DNA of 64,000 bases, taken from NCBI RefSeq assembly GCF_013782625.1, contig NZ_CP056199.1, positions 186,001 to 250,000 on the forward strand, written 5' to 3'. The notes under the pieces were generated by a model. It was not told the DNA's origin, did no database searches, and saw nothing but the letters and a program-made list of their open reading frames with translations. The DNA is from Enterobacter sp. RHBSTW-00994 (GTDB lineage: Bacteria; Pseudomonadota; Gammaproteobacteria; Enterobacterales; Enterobacteriaceae). The translations under genes were made by a program, and so were the position numbers. Shown in pieces: positions 1 to 9,108 of the stretch. Positions within the stretch are counted from its first letter, which is position 1; each line of letters opens with the position of its first letter.

Positions 1-938
1 AACGCGCAGGCCGCGATCAGCAGCAGTGGCCAGACAAACAGTTTGCGGTTTTGCAGCTTGTCCGATGCCCAGGACGCGACAATCATCGCGATGGTTGCTG
101 CCAGATAAGGGACGGATGAGAGCCAGCCCACTTCCACCATGCCAAGGTTTTCACCACCACTCCGGATAATTGACGGCAGCCACAGAACGAAACCGTACAC
201 CCCAATACTCCAGGTGAAATATTGCATGCACAGCAGAATAACGTTGCGGGAACGGAATGCCTCTCCGTAGTTGCGCACCGCTTTCAGGCCCTGCTGTTCT
301 TTATCCAGTTGCGCTTGCAGCGCAGCTTTTTCCTCTTCGGAAAGCCACGTCGCCTGGGTTGGTTTATCTTTCACAAGCACCCACCAGCAAAATGCCCAGA
401 TAACAGCCGGAACACCTTCGATGATAAACATCTCGCGCCAGCCGAAAGATTGAATCAGGTAGCCGGACACCACCGACATCCACAGGACCGTAACCGGGTT
501 CCCGAGGATCAGGAAGGTGTTAGCGCGAGAACGTTCGGATTTGGTAAACCAGTTGCTAATGTAGATAAGCATCGCGGGCATCACGGCCGCCTCGACGACG
601 CCGAGGATAAAGCGAATGGCAGCAAGCGCCGGGATGTTATGCACCACCCCCGTCAATGAGGCACAACCTCCCCAAAGAATCAAACAGACGAAAATGAGTT
701 TTCGCACGCTGCGGCGCTCTGCATAGATAGCGCCAGGGATCTGGAAGAAGAAGTAGCCCAGGAAGAAAAGGGCGCCTAACAGTGATGAGACGCCTTTGGT
801 GATCCCCAGGTCTTCGGTGATCCCTGCGGCGGATGCGAAACTGAAGTTTGCACGATCAAGGTACGCCAGGCTGTACGTGATAAACACGATCGGCATGATG
901 TACCACCAGCGTTTGACTGCATTGGTCGAACTGTTCAT
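1..938 (-). CDS. kguT: 2-ketogluconate MFS transporter KguT (C-terminus cut by window edge)
   Basis: About 312 N-terminal residues are visible; the gene runs off the left edge, so roughly the last quarter of a normal 430-residue protein is missing. The translation begins MNSSTNAVKRWWYIMPIVF and shows several hydrophobic helices, a YLDRANFSFA stretch typical of the anion:cation symporter branch of the major facilitator superfamily, and a central hydrophilic loop. The ATG at 938 is preceded by AGAGG seven bases upstream. It follows kguK on the same strand, as in the Pseudomonas kguEKT operon, so import of 2-ketogluconate across the inner membrane is the likely role. The substrate is inferred from context and family resemblance. 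Another sugar acid is possible. Confidence 0.8.
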   Translation of the reverse strand, partial: MNSSTNAVKRWWYIMPIVFITYSLAYLDRANFSFASAAGITEDLGITKGVSSLLGALFFLGYFFFQIPGAIYAERRSVRKLIFVCLILWGGCASLTGVVHNIPALAAIRFILGVVEAAVMPAMLIYISNWFTKSERSRANTFLILGNPVTVLWMSVVSGYLIQSFGWREMFIIEGVPAVIWAFCWWVLVKDKPTQATWLSEEEKAALQAQLDKEQQGLKAVRNYGEAFRSRNVILLCMQYFTWSIGVYGFVLWLPSIIRSGGENLGMVEVGWLSSVPYLAATIAMIVASWASDKLQNRKLFVWPLLLIAACA

Positions 939-1017
939 AGGCTTGCCTCTGTTGTTGAGGTTTGTACCGCCGTTGTATGTAGGGTACACGGTGGTTTCAT
1001 TGTGTGGTGTGGGTTTT

Positions 1018-1050
1018 CCCCTCACCCAGGCTCTCTCCCTAAAGGAGAGG
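1018..1050. repeat. degenerate copy of the CCCTCTCCC/GGGAGAGGG intergenic palindrome
   Basis: A CCCCTCACCC tail is followed by CTCTCTCCCTAAAGGAGAG, a decayed version of the hairpin family found at six other intergenic sites in this window. It lies between kguK and kguT, directly after the kguK stop codon. It may act as a transcript-stabilising or attenuating hairpin inside the operon, but that is inference. Confidence 0.6.
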
Positions 1051-1054
1051 ATAT

Positions 1055-1993
1055 TTATGCGTCGAGCTGCGCGCGCGTAGGTAATCCTTCACTGTCGCCC
1101 TGCACCTGAATCGCCAGCGACCCAATCTTGTTGCCCCGCGTGACGGCCTGATGCAGCGTTTGACCTTCCAGCAGGCTGCTGATCACGCCCACGGCGAAAC
1201 CATCCCCTGCGCCGACGGTATCGACTACGTTTTCAACTTTTATCGCCGCAACAGCACCTTGTTCACCATTGGTCGTTTTAAACCATGCGCCATCGGCCCC
1301 GGTTTTCAGGACCACGGTTTTTACACCCTGATTCAGGTAAAAATCTGCAATCGCGTCGGGCGTATTTTTCCCTGTAAGGATCATCCCTTCTTTGAGGCCT
1401 GGCAGTACCCAGTCGGCCTGGAAAGCCAGATGATTCAACTTCTCGATCATCTCCGTTTCGCTTTTCCACAGCACCGGACGCAGGTTTGGATCGAAAGAGA
1501 TGGTTTTACCTTGTGCCTTCATGCTTGCCGCCGCGTGATCGAGCAATTCATATGAGCTGGCAGAGAGTGCCGCAGCGACACCGCTCAGGTGAAGGTGTCG
1601 TGCGCCCGCAAAATGGTCAGCATGATAATCTGCGATGGACAGGTGGCTTGCTGCTGATCCTTTACGGAAATATTCAACGATGGGATCGGTTCCATTTTCA
1701 ACTTTAGATTTAAGCTGAAAACCGGTTGCGAAGCGTTCGTCTTGTGTGACGCCTGCAGGATCAATTCCTTCCTTATTCAGTGTGTCCAGAACGAACTGGC
1801 CGAAACTGTCTGTGCCCACGCGGCTCACCCAGCTTACTTTCAGGCCCAGGCGTGCCAGACCGGTCGCAACGTTCAACTCTGCACCTGCCACGCGTTTGAT
1901 AAAGTGGTTTACGGCGCTCAGCTCCCCTGTTTCTGTAGCAACAAACATGGCCATGGCTTCGCCGATGGTGATAACGTCCAGCGTCTTTTGCAT
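1055..1993 (-). CDS. kguK: 2-ketogluconate kinase KguK (PfkB family)
   Basis: A 312-residue ribokinase/PfkB-family sugar kinase. The second PfkB signature, DTVGAGDGFAVG, begins near residue 258 and contains the catalytic Asp264 in GAGD. The N-terminal substrate half carries GAELNVATGLARLGL. The predicted reaction is ATP-dependent phosphorylation of 2-keto-D-gluconate to the 6-phosphate in the cytoplasm. I chose the ATG at 1993, with GAGGA about nine bases upstream, over a GTG at 2008 that would overlap kguE. The gene starts four bases after the kguE stop, so the two are probably translationally coupled. PfkB proteins also include 2-keto-3-deoxygluconate kinases, so the exact sugar rests on the neighbours. 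Confidence 0.82.
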   Translation of the reverse strand: MQKTLDVITIGEAMAMFVATETGELSAVNHFIKRVAGAELNVATGLARLGLKVSWVSRVGTDSFGQFVLDTLNKEGIDPAGVTQDERFATGFQLKSKVENGTDPIVEYFRKGSAASHLSIADYHADHFAGARHLHLSGVAAALSASSYELLDHAAASMKAQGKTISFDPNLRPVLWKSETEMIEKLNHLAFQADWVLPGLKEGMILTGKNTPDAIADFYLNQGVKTVVLKTGADGAWFKTTNGEQGAVAAIKVENVVDTVGAGDGFAVGVISSLLEGQTLHQAVTRGNKIGSLAIQVQGDSEGLPTRAQLDA

Positions 1994-1997
1994 CGTC

Positions 1998-2747
1998 TTA
2001 TTCCTCACGCAGCAGGTTAACGTAATGGCGTGTGATGGCGGTTAAATCCGGGCCTTCCAGCGGAAACTCAATTCCGCGCGGCGCATCGACAGGTAACTGG
2101 TTGAGCAGATCCAGCCAGCGGGCATCAGCATGATCGGGCGCGATGGCGCGGAAATGCTGGTTATGCGGGACTGCGGCCTTGACATGGATATAGCTCACCG
2201 CGGGGGCGAGGTGGCGTGCGGCTTCTTCCGGCGAATCGCCCGCCCACAGCCAGTTTCCCATATCGAAAGTGAGTGTAATGGGCAGTTCCATAACCCGACA
2301 GGCGGCTTTGAAGCGTTGCATGGGAGCGAGTTGACCGCAGTCGGTTTGATCATTTTCGACAACTAACGCCATGCCGCTTTCGCGAAGCTGTGCGCGGAGT
2401 TCCTCCAGCGAGTGCTTATCCTGGAAATACCCCAGAGAAACTTTCAGCCACAGGGCATTTAGCGTGCTGGCTTCGGCAAGGTAGCGCGACAGGTCCGGGT
2501 TGAGTGAGCCGTCAGGCATAAACAGGGCGGCAGGGGCGGAGTAGCAGACCAGTAATCCCAGCAGCTCAATGGATTCGCTCAATGCAGGCAAAGCCTGCAA
2601 CTCCTGAGGACTGAATAATTCACGGCGGATCTCTACCCCGTCGGCCCCTGCGGCGGCAATCACCGGCAGGATCGCCCGTTGACCGCCAGCTTGTCGCACC
2701 TGATCCGCGCCATACGCGGCGGTAACTACCATAATTTTCCTGCTCAT
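1998..2747 (-). CDS. kguE: KguE-type sugar phosphate isomerase/epimerase (TIM barrel)
   Basis: A 249-residue protein of the xylose-isomerase-like/AP-endonuclease-2 TIM-barrel family. Typical metal-site segments are visible: AAGADGVEIRRE near the N-terminus, VVENDQTD and LTFDMGNWLW in the middle, and YIHVKAA and GIEFPLEG toward the end. The ATG at 2747 has GGAG seven bases upstream. A TTG at 2771 would add eight residues but lacks a ribosome-binding site. It is the first gene of the kguE-kguK-kguT run and sits just downstream of a perfect LacI-type operator. In Pseudomonas kguE belongs to the 2-ketogluconate operon, but its precise reaction is not well established; the epimerase label is by family. 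Confidence 0.8.
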   Translation of the reverse strand: MSRKIMVVTAAYGADQVRQAGGQRAILPVIAAAGADGVEIRRELFSPQELQALPALSESIELLGLLVCYSAPAALFMPDGSLNPDLSRYLAEASTLNALWLKVSLGYFQDKHSLEELRAQLRESGMALVVENDQTDCGQLAPMQRFKAACRVMELPITLTFDMGNWLWAGDSPEEAARHLAPAVSYIHVKAAVPHNQHFRAIAPDHADARWLDLLNQLPVDAPRGIEFPLEGPDLTAITRHYVNLLREE

Positions 2748-2787
2748 TGGCTGACTCCATCGCAATATCAATATGTATTACGCTAGA

Positions 2788-2801
2788 TGGAACCGGTTCC
2801 A
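2788..2801. promoter_or_regulatory. LacI/PtxS-type operator upstream of kguE
   Basis: TGGAACCGGTTCCA is a perfect 14-base palindrome with the central CG typical of LacI-family operators. It closely resembles the TGAAACCGGTTTCA site reported for Pseudomonas PtxS. It lies about 40 bases upstream of the kguE start and about 50 bases after the ptxS-like stop codon, where a repressor could block the kgu promoter. Confidence 0.75.
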
Positions 2802-2849
2802 AAGAAAAGGTCAGGATGTTGAATTTATGATCGGCATCACGAAGGGGAG

Positions 2850-3866
2850 TTAACGGGCCGTAGAGCCGCGGACAATCAGTTCACCGGAGAAGACTTGCTC
2901 GCGTACAACATCGCTGGCGCCTTCAATGCGGCGAACGACCTGTTCGACCGCAGCAAAACCAATTTGCCAGGTCGGTTGTTTGAGGGTCGTAATCCCTACG
3001 CCCGCAAGTTCTGCCCACTCAAGTTCATCAAACCCGAGCAGGCCGATATCACTTCCCCAGTGCAGGCCAATCCGCTTGAGTGAACGAGCAACCTGAAGAG
3101 TGAGTGCTCCGTTGGCGGAGATAACGGCTTTGCGCATGCCGCGATGGCGGGTGTGGAACTGGCGGAGGATATTGTCGATCTGTTCAGATTCATGCAGTGG
3201 TGTTTCGGCATTTTCCGCGATCACGCCAGGATAGCGTGCCAGCGTAGCACGGAAGGCACTCAGGCGATCCCGGCGGGTGTTCACCGTGCCCAGCGGCTCA
3301 CTCAGGAACAAAATGGCCTCGAAGCCTTGTTCAATAAGGTGTTCTGTCGCTGTGGTTGCTGCTTGCGTGTTATCCAGCCCGACCACATCACAGGCAAATT
3401 CCGGAATTTTACGATCGATAAGTACCATCGGCAGAGAGGATTGTTGCAGGCGATTTAGCCCTTCCTCGCGCATGCCAACGGCATTGACGACAATACCTTC
3501 CACCTGATAACTGCGTAGTAAATCAAGATAATGCAGTTCCTGGTCAACTTCGTTATTGGTGTTACAGACCAGCGGAGTGAACCCTTTTTCACGACAGGCC
3601 GCTTCAATGCCGCTCAGCACGTTAACGGAATAGGGGTTGGTGATGTCGGCAATAATCAGGCCGATAAGTCGGGTCCGGCCATGTTTCAGGCCACGAGCCA
3701 TAAGGCTTGGGTGATAATCCAGTTCGGCGATAGCTTGTTCAATACGTGCCAGCAGCGCGTCGGACAGCAGGTGTTTCTCGCCATTAAGATAGCGTGAAAT
3801 ACTGGTCTTACCCGTTTTAGCGGCTTTTGCCACATCGCTGATGGTGGCCCGTGTTGATTTGCTCAT
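2850..3866 (-). CDS. ptxS: LacI-family regulator of 2-ketogluconate utilisation (PtxS-like)
   Basis: A 338-residue LacI/GalR-family repressor. The N-terminal helix-turn-helix reads TISDVAKAAKTGKTSISRYL, followed by the hinge-type segment HPSLMARGLKHGRTRLIGLI and a periplasmic-binding-protein-like effector domain to the end. I prefer the ATG at 3866, preceded by AGGGA, over the upstream GTG at 3896. It lies immediately upstream of kguE on the same strand, separated by a palindromic operator. This matches the ptxS-kguEKT arrangement of Pseudomonas, where PtxS represses the operon and 2-ketogluconate releases it. The symbol is by analogy; the effector is not demonstrated here. Confidence 0.78.
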   Translation of the reverse strand: MSKSTRATISDVAKAAKTGKTSISRYLNGEKHLLSDALLARIEQAIAELDYHPSLMARGLKHGRTRLIGLIIADITNPYSVNVLSGIEAACREKGFTPLVCNTNNEVDQELHYLDLLRSYQVEGIVVNAVGMREEGLNRLQQSSLPMVLIDRKIPEFACDVVGLDNTQAATTATEHLIEQGFEAILFLSEPLGTVNTRRDRLSAFRATLARYPGVIAENAETPLHESEQIDNILRQFHTRHRGMRKAVISANGALTLQVARSLKRIGLHWGSDIGLLGFDELEWAELAGVGITTLKQPTWQIGFAAVEQVVRRIEGASDVVREQVFSGELIVRGSTAR

Positions 3867-3964
3867 CGCTGATTTCCCTGACTTTAGTGAGAACACCTTA
3901 GCGTGAAAATCAACGATGGCAAGCGGTTCATACTGGAGTGTGAGGCCTGATGTCCTTACTCCAA

Positions 3965-3984
3965 CCCTCTCCCTGGGGAGAGGG
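3965..3984. repeat. palindromic intergenic repeat between yiaD and ptxS-like gene
   Basis: CCCTCTCCC and GGGAGAGGG arms meet almost directly, with an upstream CTTACTCCAA tail resembling the ACCCTAA tail of other copies. It lies between the 3' end of yiaD (minus strand) and the start of the ptxS-like gene, twelve bases past the yiaD stop, where it could serve as a transcript-end hairpin. Confidence 0.7.
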
Positions 3985-3996
3985 GGAATACGAAAT

Positions 3997-4659
3997 CTAC
4001 TGGATCGGGCTCAGCGTGATCTCTACACGGCGGTTCTGTGCTTTACCTTCAGCCGTGCTGTTGCTGGCAATCGGGTTTGCCGGGCCCATACCGCTGGTAC
4101 GGATACGGTTAGCGTCAACGCCCTGGGTAATCAGCGAACTGGCGACCGAGTCGGCACGTTGCTGTGACAGGCGTTTGTTCAGATCCTGGCTGCCAGTGCT
4201 GTCGGTGTATCCGATCACGTTCACGGCAGTCTTATTGTACTCTTTCAGAACCATTGCCACGCCCGTGAGGGTATTTGCTCCGGCAGGTTTCAGCGTCGCG
4301 CTGTTGCTGTCGAAGGTCACGTTATTTGGCATGTTCAGGATGATGTTATCGCCGCTACGCGTCACGCTCACGCCTGTCCCCTGCATTTTGTCGCGCAGTT
4401 TCGCTTCCTGCACATCCATGTAATAACCCACGCCCCCGCCCAGTGCAGCGCCTGCTGCTGCGCCGATCAGAGCGCCTTTGCCGCGATCTTTCTTGGAGGA
4501 GGAGAGTGCGCCAACACCTGCGCCAACCAGCGAGCCAAGGCCTGCGCCGATGCCCGCTTTGCCCGCTTCACGTTCACCGGTGTAAGGGTTTGTTGTGCAG
4601 CCTGATAAAGCTAAAGTCCCGCTCACCAGAGCGGCAATGACGAGTACGCGTTTTTTCAT
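3997..4659 (-). CDS. yiaD: OmpA-family outer-membrane lipoprotein YiaD
   Basis: A 220-residue lipoprotein, one residue longer than E. coli YiaD. The signal peptide MKKRVLVIAALVSGTLALSG ends in a lipobox with the lipidated cysteine at residue 21. A glycine-rich stretch at about residues 36-80 forms the Gly-zipper-like region. Residues from about 105 to the end form an OmpA C-terminal peptidoglycan-binding domain, including GYTDSTGSQDLNKRLSQQRA. In E. coli YiaD was found as a suppressor of a bamD defect. It is divergent from bisC, as in E. coli, and its ATG at 4659 follows an AGGAAAG-type site. Confidence 0.93.
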   Translation of the reverse strand: MKKRVLVIAALVSGTLALSGCTTNPYTGEREAGKAGIGAGLGSLVGAGVGALSSSKKDRGKGALIGAAAGAALGGGVGYYMDVQEAKLRDKMQGTGVSVTRSGDNIILNMPNNVTFDSNSATLKPAGANTLTGVAMVLKEYNKTAVNVIGYTDSTGSQDLNKRLSQQRADSVASSLITQGVDANRIRTSGMGPANPIASNSTAEGKAQNRRVEITLSPIQ

Positions 4660-4824
4660 CTTCTTTCCTTAATCCTTTTTATTCTTTGCCACGACGAGGC
4701 TGGCGGTTGATTATGACGTCCAGATATGTCGAAAATTCCGGGGATAACTCCGAAATTTGTGTCAAACCATAAACAGCCTCATCTAAGAAGGCCGTAAACC
4801 TGCACGCAACCAGGAGCGCACGCT

Positions 4825-7152
4825 TTGACCACCTCAACAAAAACTATTCTGACCGCCGCCCACTGGGGACCGATGCTGGTCGAAACCGATGGCGAGAACG
4901 TGTTGTCATCCCGTGGGGCATTACCCACTCAACACCCTAACTCCTTACAAACCGTGGTTCGCGATCAGGTACACAGTAAAACCCGCGTCCGCTGGCCGAT
5001 GGTGCGTAAAGGCTTCCTGGCATCACCGGATCAACCGCAGGGAGTGCGTGGTCAGGATAAGTTTGTCCGCGTGAGCTGGGATGACGCGCTTGCGCTGATT
5101 CATGCGCAGCATAAACGGATCCGCGACAGCTACGGCCCGTCGTCGATTTTTGCAGGTTCCTACGGCTGGCGCTCAAACGGGGTATTACATAAAGCGGCAA
5201 CGCTACTGCAACGCTATATGAGCCTGGCGGGAGGATACACCGGGCATCTGGGGGATTACTCGACCGGTGCGGCGCAGGCCATCATGCCCTATGTCGTCGG
5301 AGGCAATGAAGTTTATCAACAGCAAACCAGCTGGCCGTTGGTACTGGAACATACGGATGTGATCGTGCTGTGGAGCGCTAACCCGCTCAATACGCTCAAG
5401 ATTGCGTGGAATGCCACCGATGAACAGGGTATTCCGTATTTTGATGCGTTGCGTAAAAGCGGTAAACGCGTGATTTGCATTGACCCAATGCGTTCCGAGA
5501 CGATGGATTTCCTGGGCGACAGTGCCGAATGGATTGCGCCGCATATGGGGACTGACGTGGCGATGATGCTGGGTATCGCTCATACGCTGGTCGAAAATGG
5601 CTGGCAGGATGAGGCATTTCTTGCTCGCTGCACCACGGGCTATGACAAATTTGCGGACTATCTGACGGGGAAAACCGATGGCACGGCGAAAACCGCAGAG
5701 TGGGCTGCGGAAATTTGTGGCGTAAATGCAGACAAAATTCGCGAACTTGCCAAATTATTCCATACCAACACCACGATGTTGATGTCGGGGTGGGGGATGC
5801 AGCGTCAGCAGTTCGGTGAGCAAAAACACTGGATGCTGGTGACACTGGCCGCCATGCTCGGGCAGATTGGCACACCGGGTGGCGGTTTTGGCCTCTCCTA
5901 TCACTTTGCAAATGGCGGAAACCCAACGCGTAAAGCCGCGGTGCTGGCGTCAATGCAAGGATCCGTACAGGATGGCATTGATGCTGTGGATAAAATTCCG
6001 GTGGCGCGCATCGTGGAGGCGCTGGAAAATCCTGGTGGTTTTTATCAACACAATGGCATGGATCGTCATTTCCCGGATATCCGTTTTGTCTGGTGGGCGG
6101 GTGGCGCAAACTTTACCCATCATCAGGATACAAACCGTTTGATTCGCGCGTGGCAGAAGCCAGAGCTGGTTGTGATTTCGGAGTGCTTCTGGACGGCCGC
6201 AGCCAAGCACGCGGACATTGTGTTACCTGCGACGACATCATTTGAACGTAACGACCTGACCATGACCGGGGACTACAGCAACCAGCATATGGTTCCGATG
6301 AAGCGTGTGGTGGCCCCACGTGATGAAGCGCGTGATGACCTGGAGGTGTTTGCCGAACTCAGCGAACGCTGGGAGCCGGGAGGACGAGCGCGTTTCACTG
6401 AAGGGAAGTCCGATCTCGAATGGCTGGAAACGTTCTACCAGATTGCCGGGCAGCGTGGGGAAGCGCAGGGCGTCACCTTGCCACCGTTTGCTGAATTCTG
6501 GGAGGCGAATGCGATCTTCGAGATGCCGGAAAGCGAGCAAAATGCCCAGTTTGTTCGTTTTGCTGATTTCCGCCGTGACCCGCAGAATCATCCGCTGAAG
6601 ACCGAAAGCGGGAAAATTGAGATCTACAGCCAGCGTATTGCCAGCTTCAGTTATGCCGACTGTCCACCACACCCGATGTGGCTGGAGCCAGATGAATGGC
6701 ACGGGAATGCGCAGCCGCAGCAACTTCAGATTTTGTCGGCGCATCCGGCGCACCGTCTGCACAGCCAGCTTAACTACACGTCACTGCGTGAACAGTATGC
6801 GGTCGCTGGGCGCGAGCCTATTACGCTCCATAAAGACGACGCGAAAGCGCGTGGCATTGTTGATGGTGATGTGGTGCGCGTCTGGAACCAGCGTGGACAG
6901 GTGTTGGCAGGCGCGGTTGTCAGCGACGGGATTAAACCCGGTGTGATTTGCATCCATCAGGGAGCCTGGCCAGACCTGGAACGGAGTGAAGGTGGCATTT
7001 GTAAAAATGGGGCCGTCAACGTGCTAACCAAAGATCTCCCCAGCTCTAAGCTGGGGAATGGTTGTTCAGGGAACACGGCACTGGCCTGGGTAGAGAAATA
7101 TCAGGGACCCGAACTTACGTTAACGGCGTTTGATCCACCTGCCAGCTCATGA
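4825..7152 (+). CDS. bisC: Biotin sulfoxide reductase BisC
   Basis: A 775-residue molybdopterin-guanine-dinucleotide oxidoreductase of the DMSO/TMAO reductase family, close to E. coli BisC in length and sequence. It reduces biotin sulfoxide, and in E. coli methionine sulfoxide, in the cytoplasm; no Tat signal or iron-sulfur cysteine motif is present. The motif [15 protein letters not shown] contains the serine expected to ligate molybdenum. [18 protein letters not shown] and the C-terminal cofactor-binding segment [13 protein letters not shown] are also visible. The start is a TTG at 4825, with AGGAG eight bases upstream. The last 38 bases overlap the convergent yiaC gene. Confidence 0.95.
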   Translation: MTTSTKTILTAAHWGPMLVETDGENVLSSRGALPTQHPNSLQTVVRDQVHSKTRVRWPMVRKGFLASPDQPQGVRGQDKFVRVSWDDALALIHAQHKRIRDSYGPSSIFAGSYGWRSNGVLHKAATLLQRYMSLAGGYTGHLGDYSTGAAQAIMPYVVGGNEVYQQQTSWPLVLEHTDVIVLWSANPLNTLKIAWNATDEQGIPYFDALRKSGKRVICIDPMRSETMDFLGDSAEWIAPHMGTDVAMMLGIAHTLVENGWQDEAFLARCTTGYDKFADYLTGKTDGTAKTAEWAAEICGVNADKIRELAKLFHTNTTMLMSGWGMQRQQFGEQKHWMLVTLAAMLGQIGTPGGGFGLSYHFANGGNPTRKAAVLASMQGSVQDGIDAVDKIPVARIVEALENPGGFYQHNGMDRHFPDIRFVWWAGGANFTHHQDTNRLIRAWQKPELVVISECFWTAAAKHADIVLPATTSFERNDLTMTGDYSNQHMVPMKRVVAPRDEARDDLEVFAELSERWEPGGRARFTEGKSDLEWLETFYQIAGQRGEAQGVTLPPFAEFWEANAIFEMPESEQNAQFVRFADFRRDPQNHPLKTESGKIEIYSQRIASFSYADCPPHPMWLEPDEWHGNAQPQQLQILSAHPAHRLHSQLNYTSLREQYAVAGREPITLHKDDAKARGIVDGDVVRVWNQRGQVLAGAVVSDGIKPGVICIHQGAWPDLERSEGGICKNGAVNVLTKDLPSSKLGNGCSGNTALAWVEKYQGPELTLTAFDPPASS

Positions 7153-7561
7153 TCCATGTCGGGTGTTGGGTATCATCCTGCCAGGCGCTGTCTTCAATAC
7201 GAAAGCCCTGCGCATGGTAGAAATTCACCGCCCGGACATTCTTCTGGTACACCTCAAGGCTTAAATAGGGATAGCGCTGTTGAACATAATTCAGCAGCGC
7301 ATGCCCAATCCCTTTTCCGATAAAGGCCGGTGCGACAAACAGTGCTCCGACAAACTGTGATTGCATCACGCTGATGAACCCGCGTGGGCATCCGTCCTGT
7401 TCCCAGATCCAGGTCTCCGCTGAAGGGAGGTAGACATCACGTACGATGCTTTCACTCTCTTTCCAGTAGTTTGCATCGATAAAGGGATGTGCTTCGGTTG
7501 TGCTCTCAAGCCATAAGCTCAAAAGTGGGGCAAGGTCATCACTTTGCCATTTGCGGATCAT
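7115..7561 (-). CDS. yiaC: N-acetyltransferase YiaC (GNAT)
   Basis: A 148-residue GNAT acetyltransferase. The acetyl-CoA-binding motif appears as [17 protein letters not shown], followed by [19 protein letters not shown], the usual GNAT motif B. E. coli YiaC is reported to act as a protein lysine acetyltransferase; a small-molecule substrate remains possible. I chose the ATG at 7561, preceded by GGGGG. A longer reading frame upstream lies within tag. The gene overlaps tag by 23 bases, suggesting translational coupling, and its 3' end overlaps the convergent bisC 3' end by 38 bases. Confidence 0.9.
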   Translation of the reverse strand: MIRKWQSDDLAPLLSLWLESTTEAHPFIDANYWKESESIVRDVYLPSAETWIWEQDGCPRGFISVMQSQFVGALFVAPAFIGKGIGHALLNYVQQRYPYLSLEVYQKNVRAVNFYHAQGFRIEDSAWQDDTQHPTWIMSWQVDQTPLT

Positions 7562-8120
7562 CGTGGCCCCCTGGATGACAGAAACAGCCGGTGATATGGT
7601 CGTTGACCAGACCGCAAGCCTGCATAAAGGAATAGCAGATGGTTGTGCCCACAAATTTAAAGCCACGCTTCTTCAGCGCCTTAGATAAAGCATCTGAAGC
7701 GGGTGTGGACGTGGGGATCTCTGCAAGCGTTGCGGCCTGCGTGATCTTTGGGTTGTGATCCACAAATGACCAGACAAAATCTGAAAAGGATTCGCCGTTT
7801 TGCTCCATGGTCAGGTACGCACGCGCATTACCGATGATGGCCTGAATTTTACCGCGATGGCGGATAATGCTGGCATCCAGAACCAGTCTTTCAACATCCT
7901 GTTCGGTCATGCTGGCAATCGTGACAGGATCAAAGTGATGGAAGGCAGCACGGTAATTTTCCCGCTTTTTCAGAACCGTAATCCATGACAGGCCTGCCTG
8001 TTGGCCTTCAAGACAGATCATCTCGAAGAGTTTCTTTCCGTCGGTTTCCGGCACGCCCCATTCCTGATCGTGATAATCGATATAGAGCTGATCCTGGCTT
8101 ACCCAGCCGCAACGTTGCAT
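7539..8120 (-). CDS. tag: 3-methyladenine DNA glycosylase I (Tag)
   Basis: A 193-residue constitutive DNA repair glycosylase that removes N3-methyladenine from alkylated DNA. The N-terminus MQRCGWVSQD carries the zinc ligand Cys4, with His17 further on. LFEMICLEGQQAGLSW includes the base-recognition Glu38. RHRGKIQAIIGNARAY and FKFVGTTICYSFMQACGLVNDH match E. coli Tag. It is six residues longer than the E. coli protein because the C-terminus extends into yiaC. The gene order tag-yiaC-bisC-yiaD is the same as in E. coli. Confidence 0.95.
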   Translation of the reverse strand: MQRCGWVSQDQLYIDYHDQEWGVPETDGKKLFEMICLEGQQAGLSWITVLKKRENYRAAFHHFDPVTIASMTEQDVERLVLDASIIRHRGKIQAIIGNARAYLTMEQNGESFSDFVWSFVDHNPKITQAATLAEIPTSTPASDALSKALKKRGFKFVGTTICYSFMQACGLVNDHITGCFCHPGGHDDPQMAK

Positions 8121-8280
8121 AGGTTATCTCCCTTATTGATACTGAAATCGCAAAAATTTCAATCTGCCCGGCTTGACGTGTCTGCTAAAGAGACAATAGT
8201 TAATACAGGGCTATGCCCTCACATCTCTTCCTAAACAATGACAAATATCGCCGAATTCGGCTCTTTCTGGAGTCGCTTTG

Positions 8281-8985
8281 ATGATGATAAAAAAAATCAG
8301 TGGCCGCCATGCTGTTTCTGGCCTGGTGGGTGTATCAGTCTGCTTGCTTTTTTGTAACACAGCTTATGCCTGGCAACAGGAATATATCGTTTCAGATACA
8401 CAAAGTAATACGGCTGAACGCTATACATGGGATGCCGATCACCAACCGCGTTATGACGATATTCTCGCGGAGCGTATTCAGACGTCGCAAAATGCAGTGG
8501 GCCTTACTCTCAATTTGCCATCTGACGCGGTGGTAGACGTGCCTACGTCAATGAGTGTGGGATTGAATTTTCCGATTGCCGACCATTTTACCACCGGGCC
8601 GGTTATGGCCTGGCGTTATGACGGTTCAGCGCCGACGATGTATAACGAGTTTGGCGATAACCCGACGACGCAATCTCTCACCGATCCGCTCTGGCATGCA
8701 AGCGTCAGCACGCTCGGCTGGCGTGTCGACACGCAATATGGCGATCTTCGTCCCTGGGCGCAGGTAAGCTATAACCAGCAGTTTGGTGAAAATCAGTGGA
8801 AGTCTCAGTTTGGAATGGCACAGTCTCCAGCACCTATGCAGTATGGCAACTGGGTTGATGTCACCGTTGGGGCCGATGTGTTGTTAAACCCGCATATGGC
8901 GGCGTATGCATCGTTGTCTCAGGCTGATAACACGACAACGGGCGCAGACTTTCTTTACACACTTGGTGTGAGCGCCAGATTCTAG
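8281..8985 (+). CDS. yhjY: YhjY-family outer-membrane beta-barrel protein (autotransporter-type domain)
   Basis: A 234-residue exported protein with the same position as E. coli yhjY, between tag and yhjX. A signal peptide of about 30 residues ends in NTAYA. The rest alternates polar and hydrophobic residues and ends in a terminal phenylalanine (LGVSARF), as in outer-membrane beta-barrels and autotransporter translocator domains. No passenger domain is present. The start could be any of three in-frame codons, TTG 8278, ATG 8281 or ATG 8284; GGAG at 8269-8272 favours 8281. The E. coli protein is described as a putative autotransporter/lipase-related protein; the function is unknown. Confidence 0.8.
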   Translation: MMIKKISGRHAVSGLVGVSVCLLFCNTAYAWQQEYIVSDTQSNTAERYTWDADHQPRYDDILAERIQTSQNAVGLTLNLPSDAVVDVPTSMSVGLNFPIADHFTTGPVMAWRYDGSAPTMYNEFGDNPTTQSLTDPLWHASVSTLGWRVDTQYGDLRPWAQVSYNQQFGENQWKSQFGMAQSPAPMQYGNWVDVTVGADVLLNPHMAAYASLSQADNTTTGADFLYTLGVSARF

Positions 8986-9108
8986 TGTGTTACGTTTTTA
9001 AACGTTATGATAACATCTTCAGTACAATGACAGTCGGGGCTGCAGCGATAGTATGCACTAACACATGCTGGCACAGTTTCCCGACCAGGTCATTCATTCC
9101 CGATTCCA

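Noticed and set aside
3917..3930. A second PtxS-type operator upstream of the ptxS-like gene
   Set aside because: The best candidate, TGGCAAGCGGTTCA, matches the palindrome at only about eight of fourteen positions.
4732..4756. Imperfect inverted repeat AAATTCCGG...CCGAAATTT between yiaD and bisC
   Set aside because: It has a mismatch and matches no operator I know; too weak to report as a site without conservation data.
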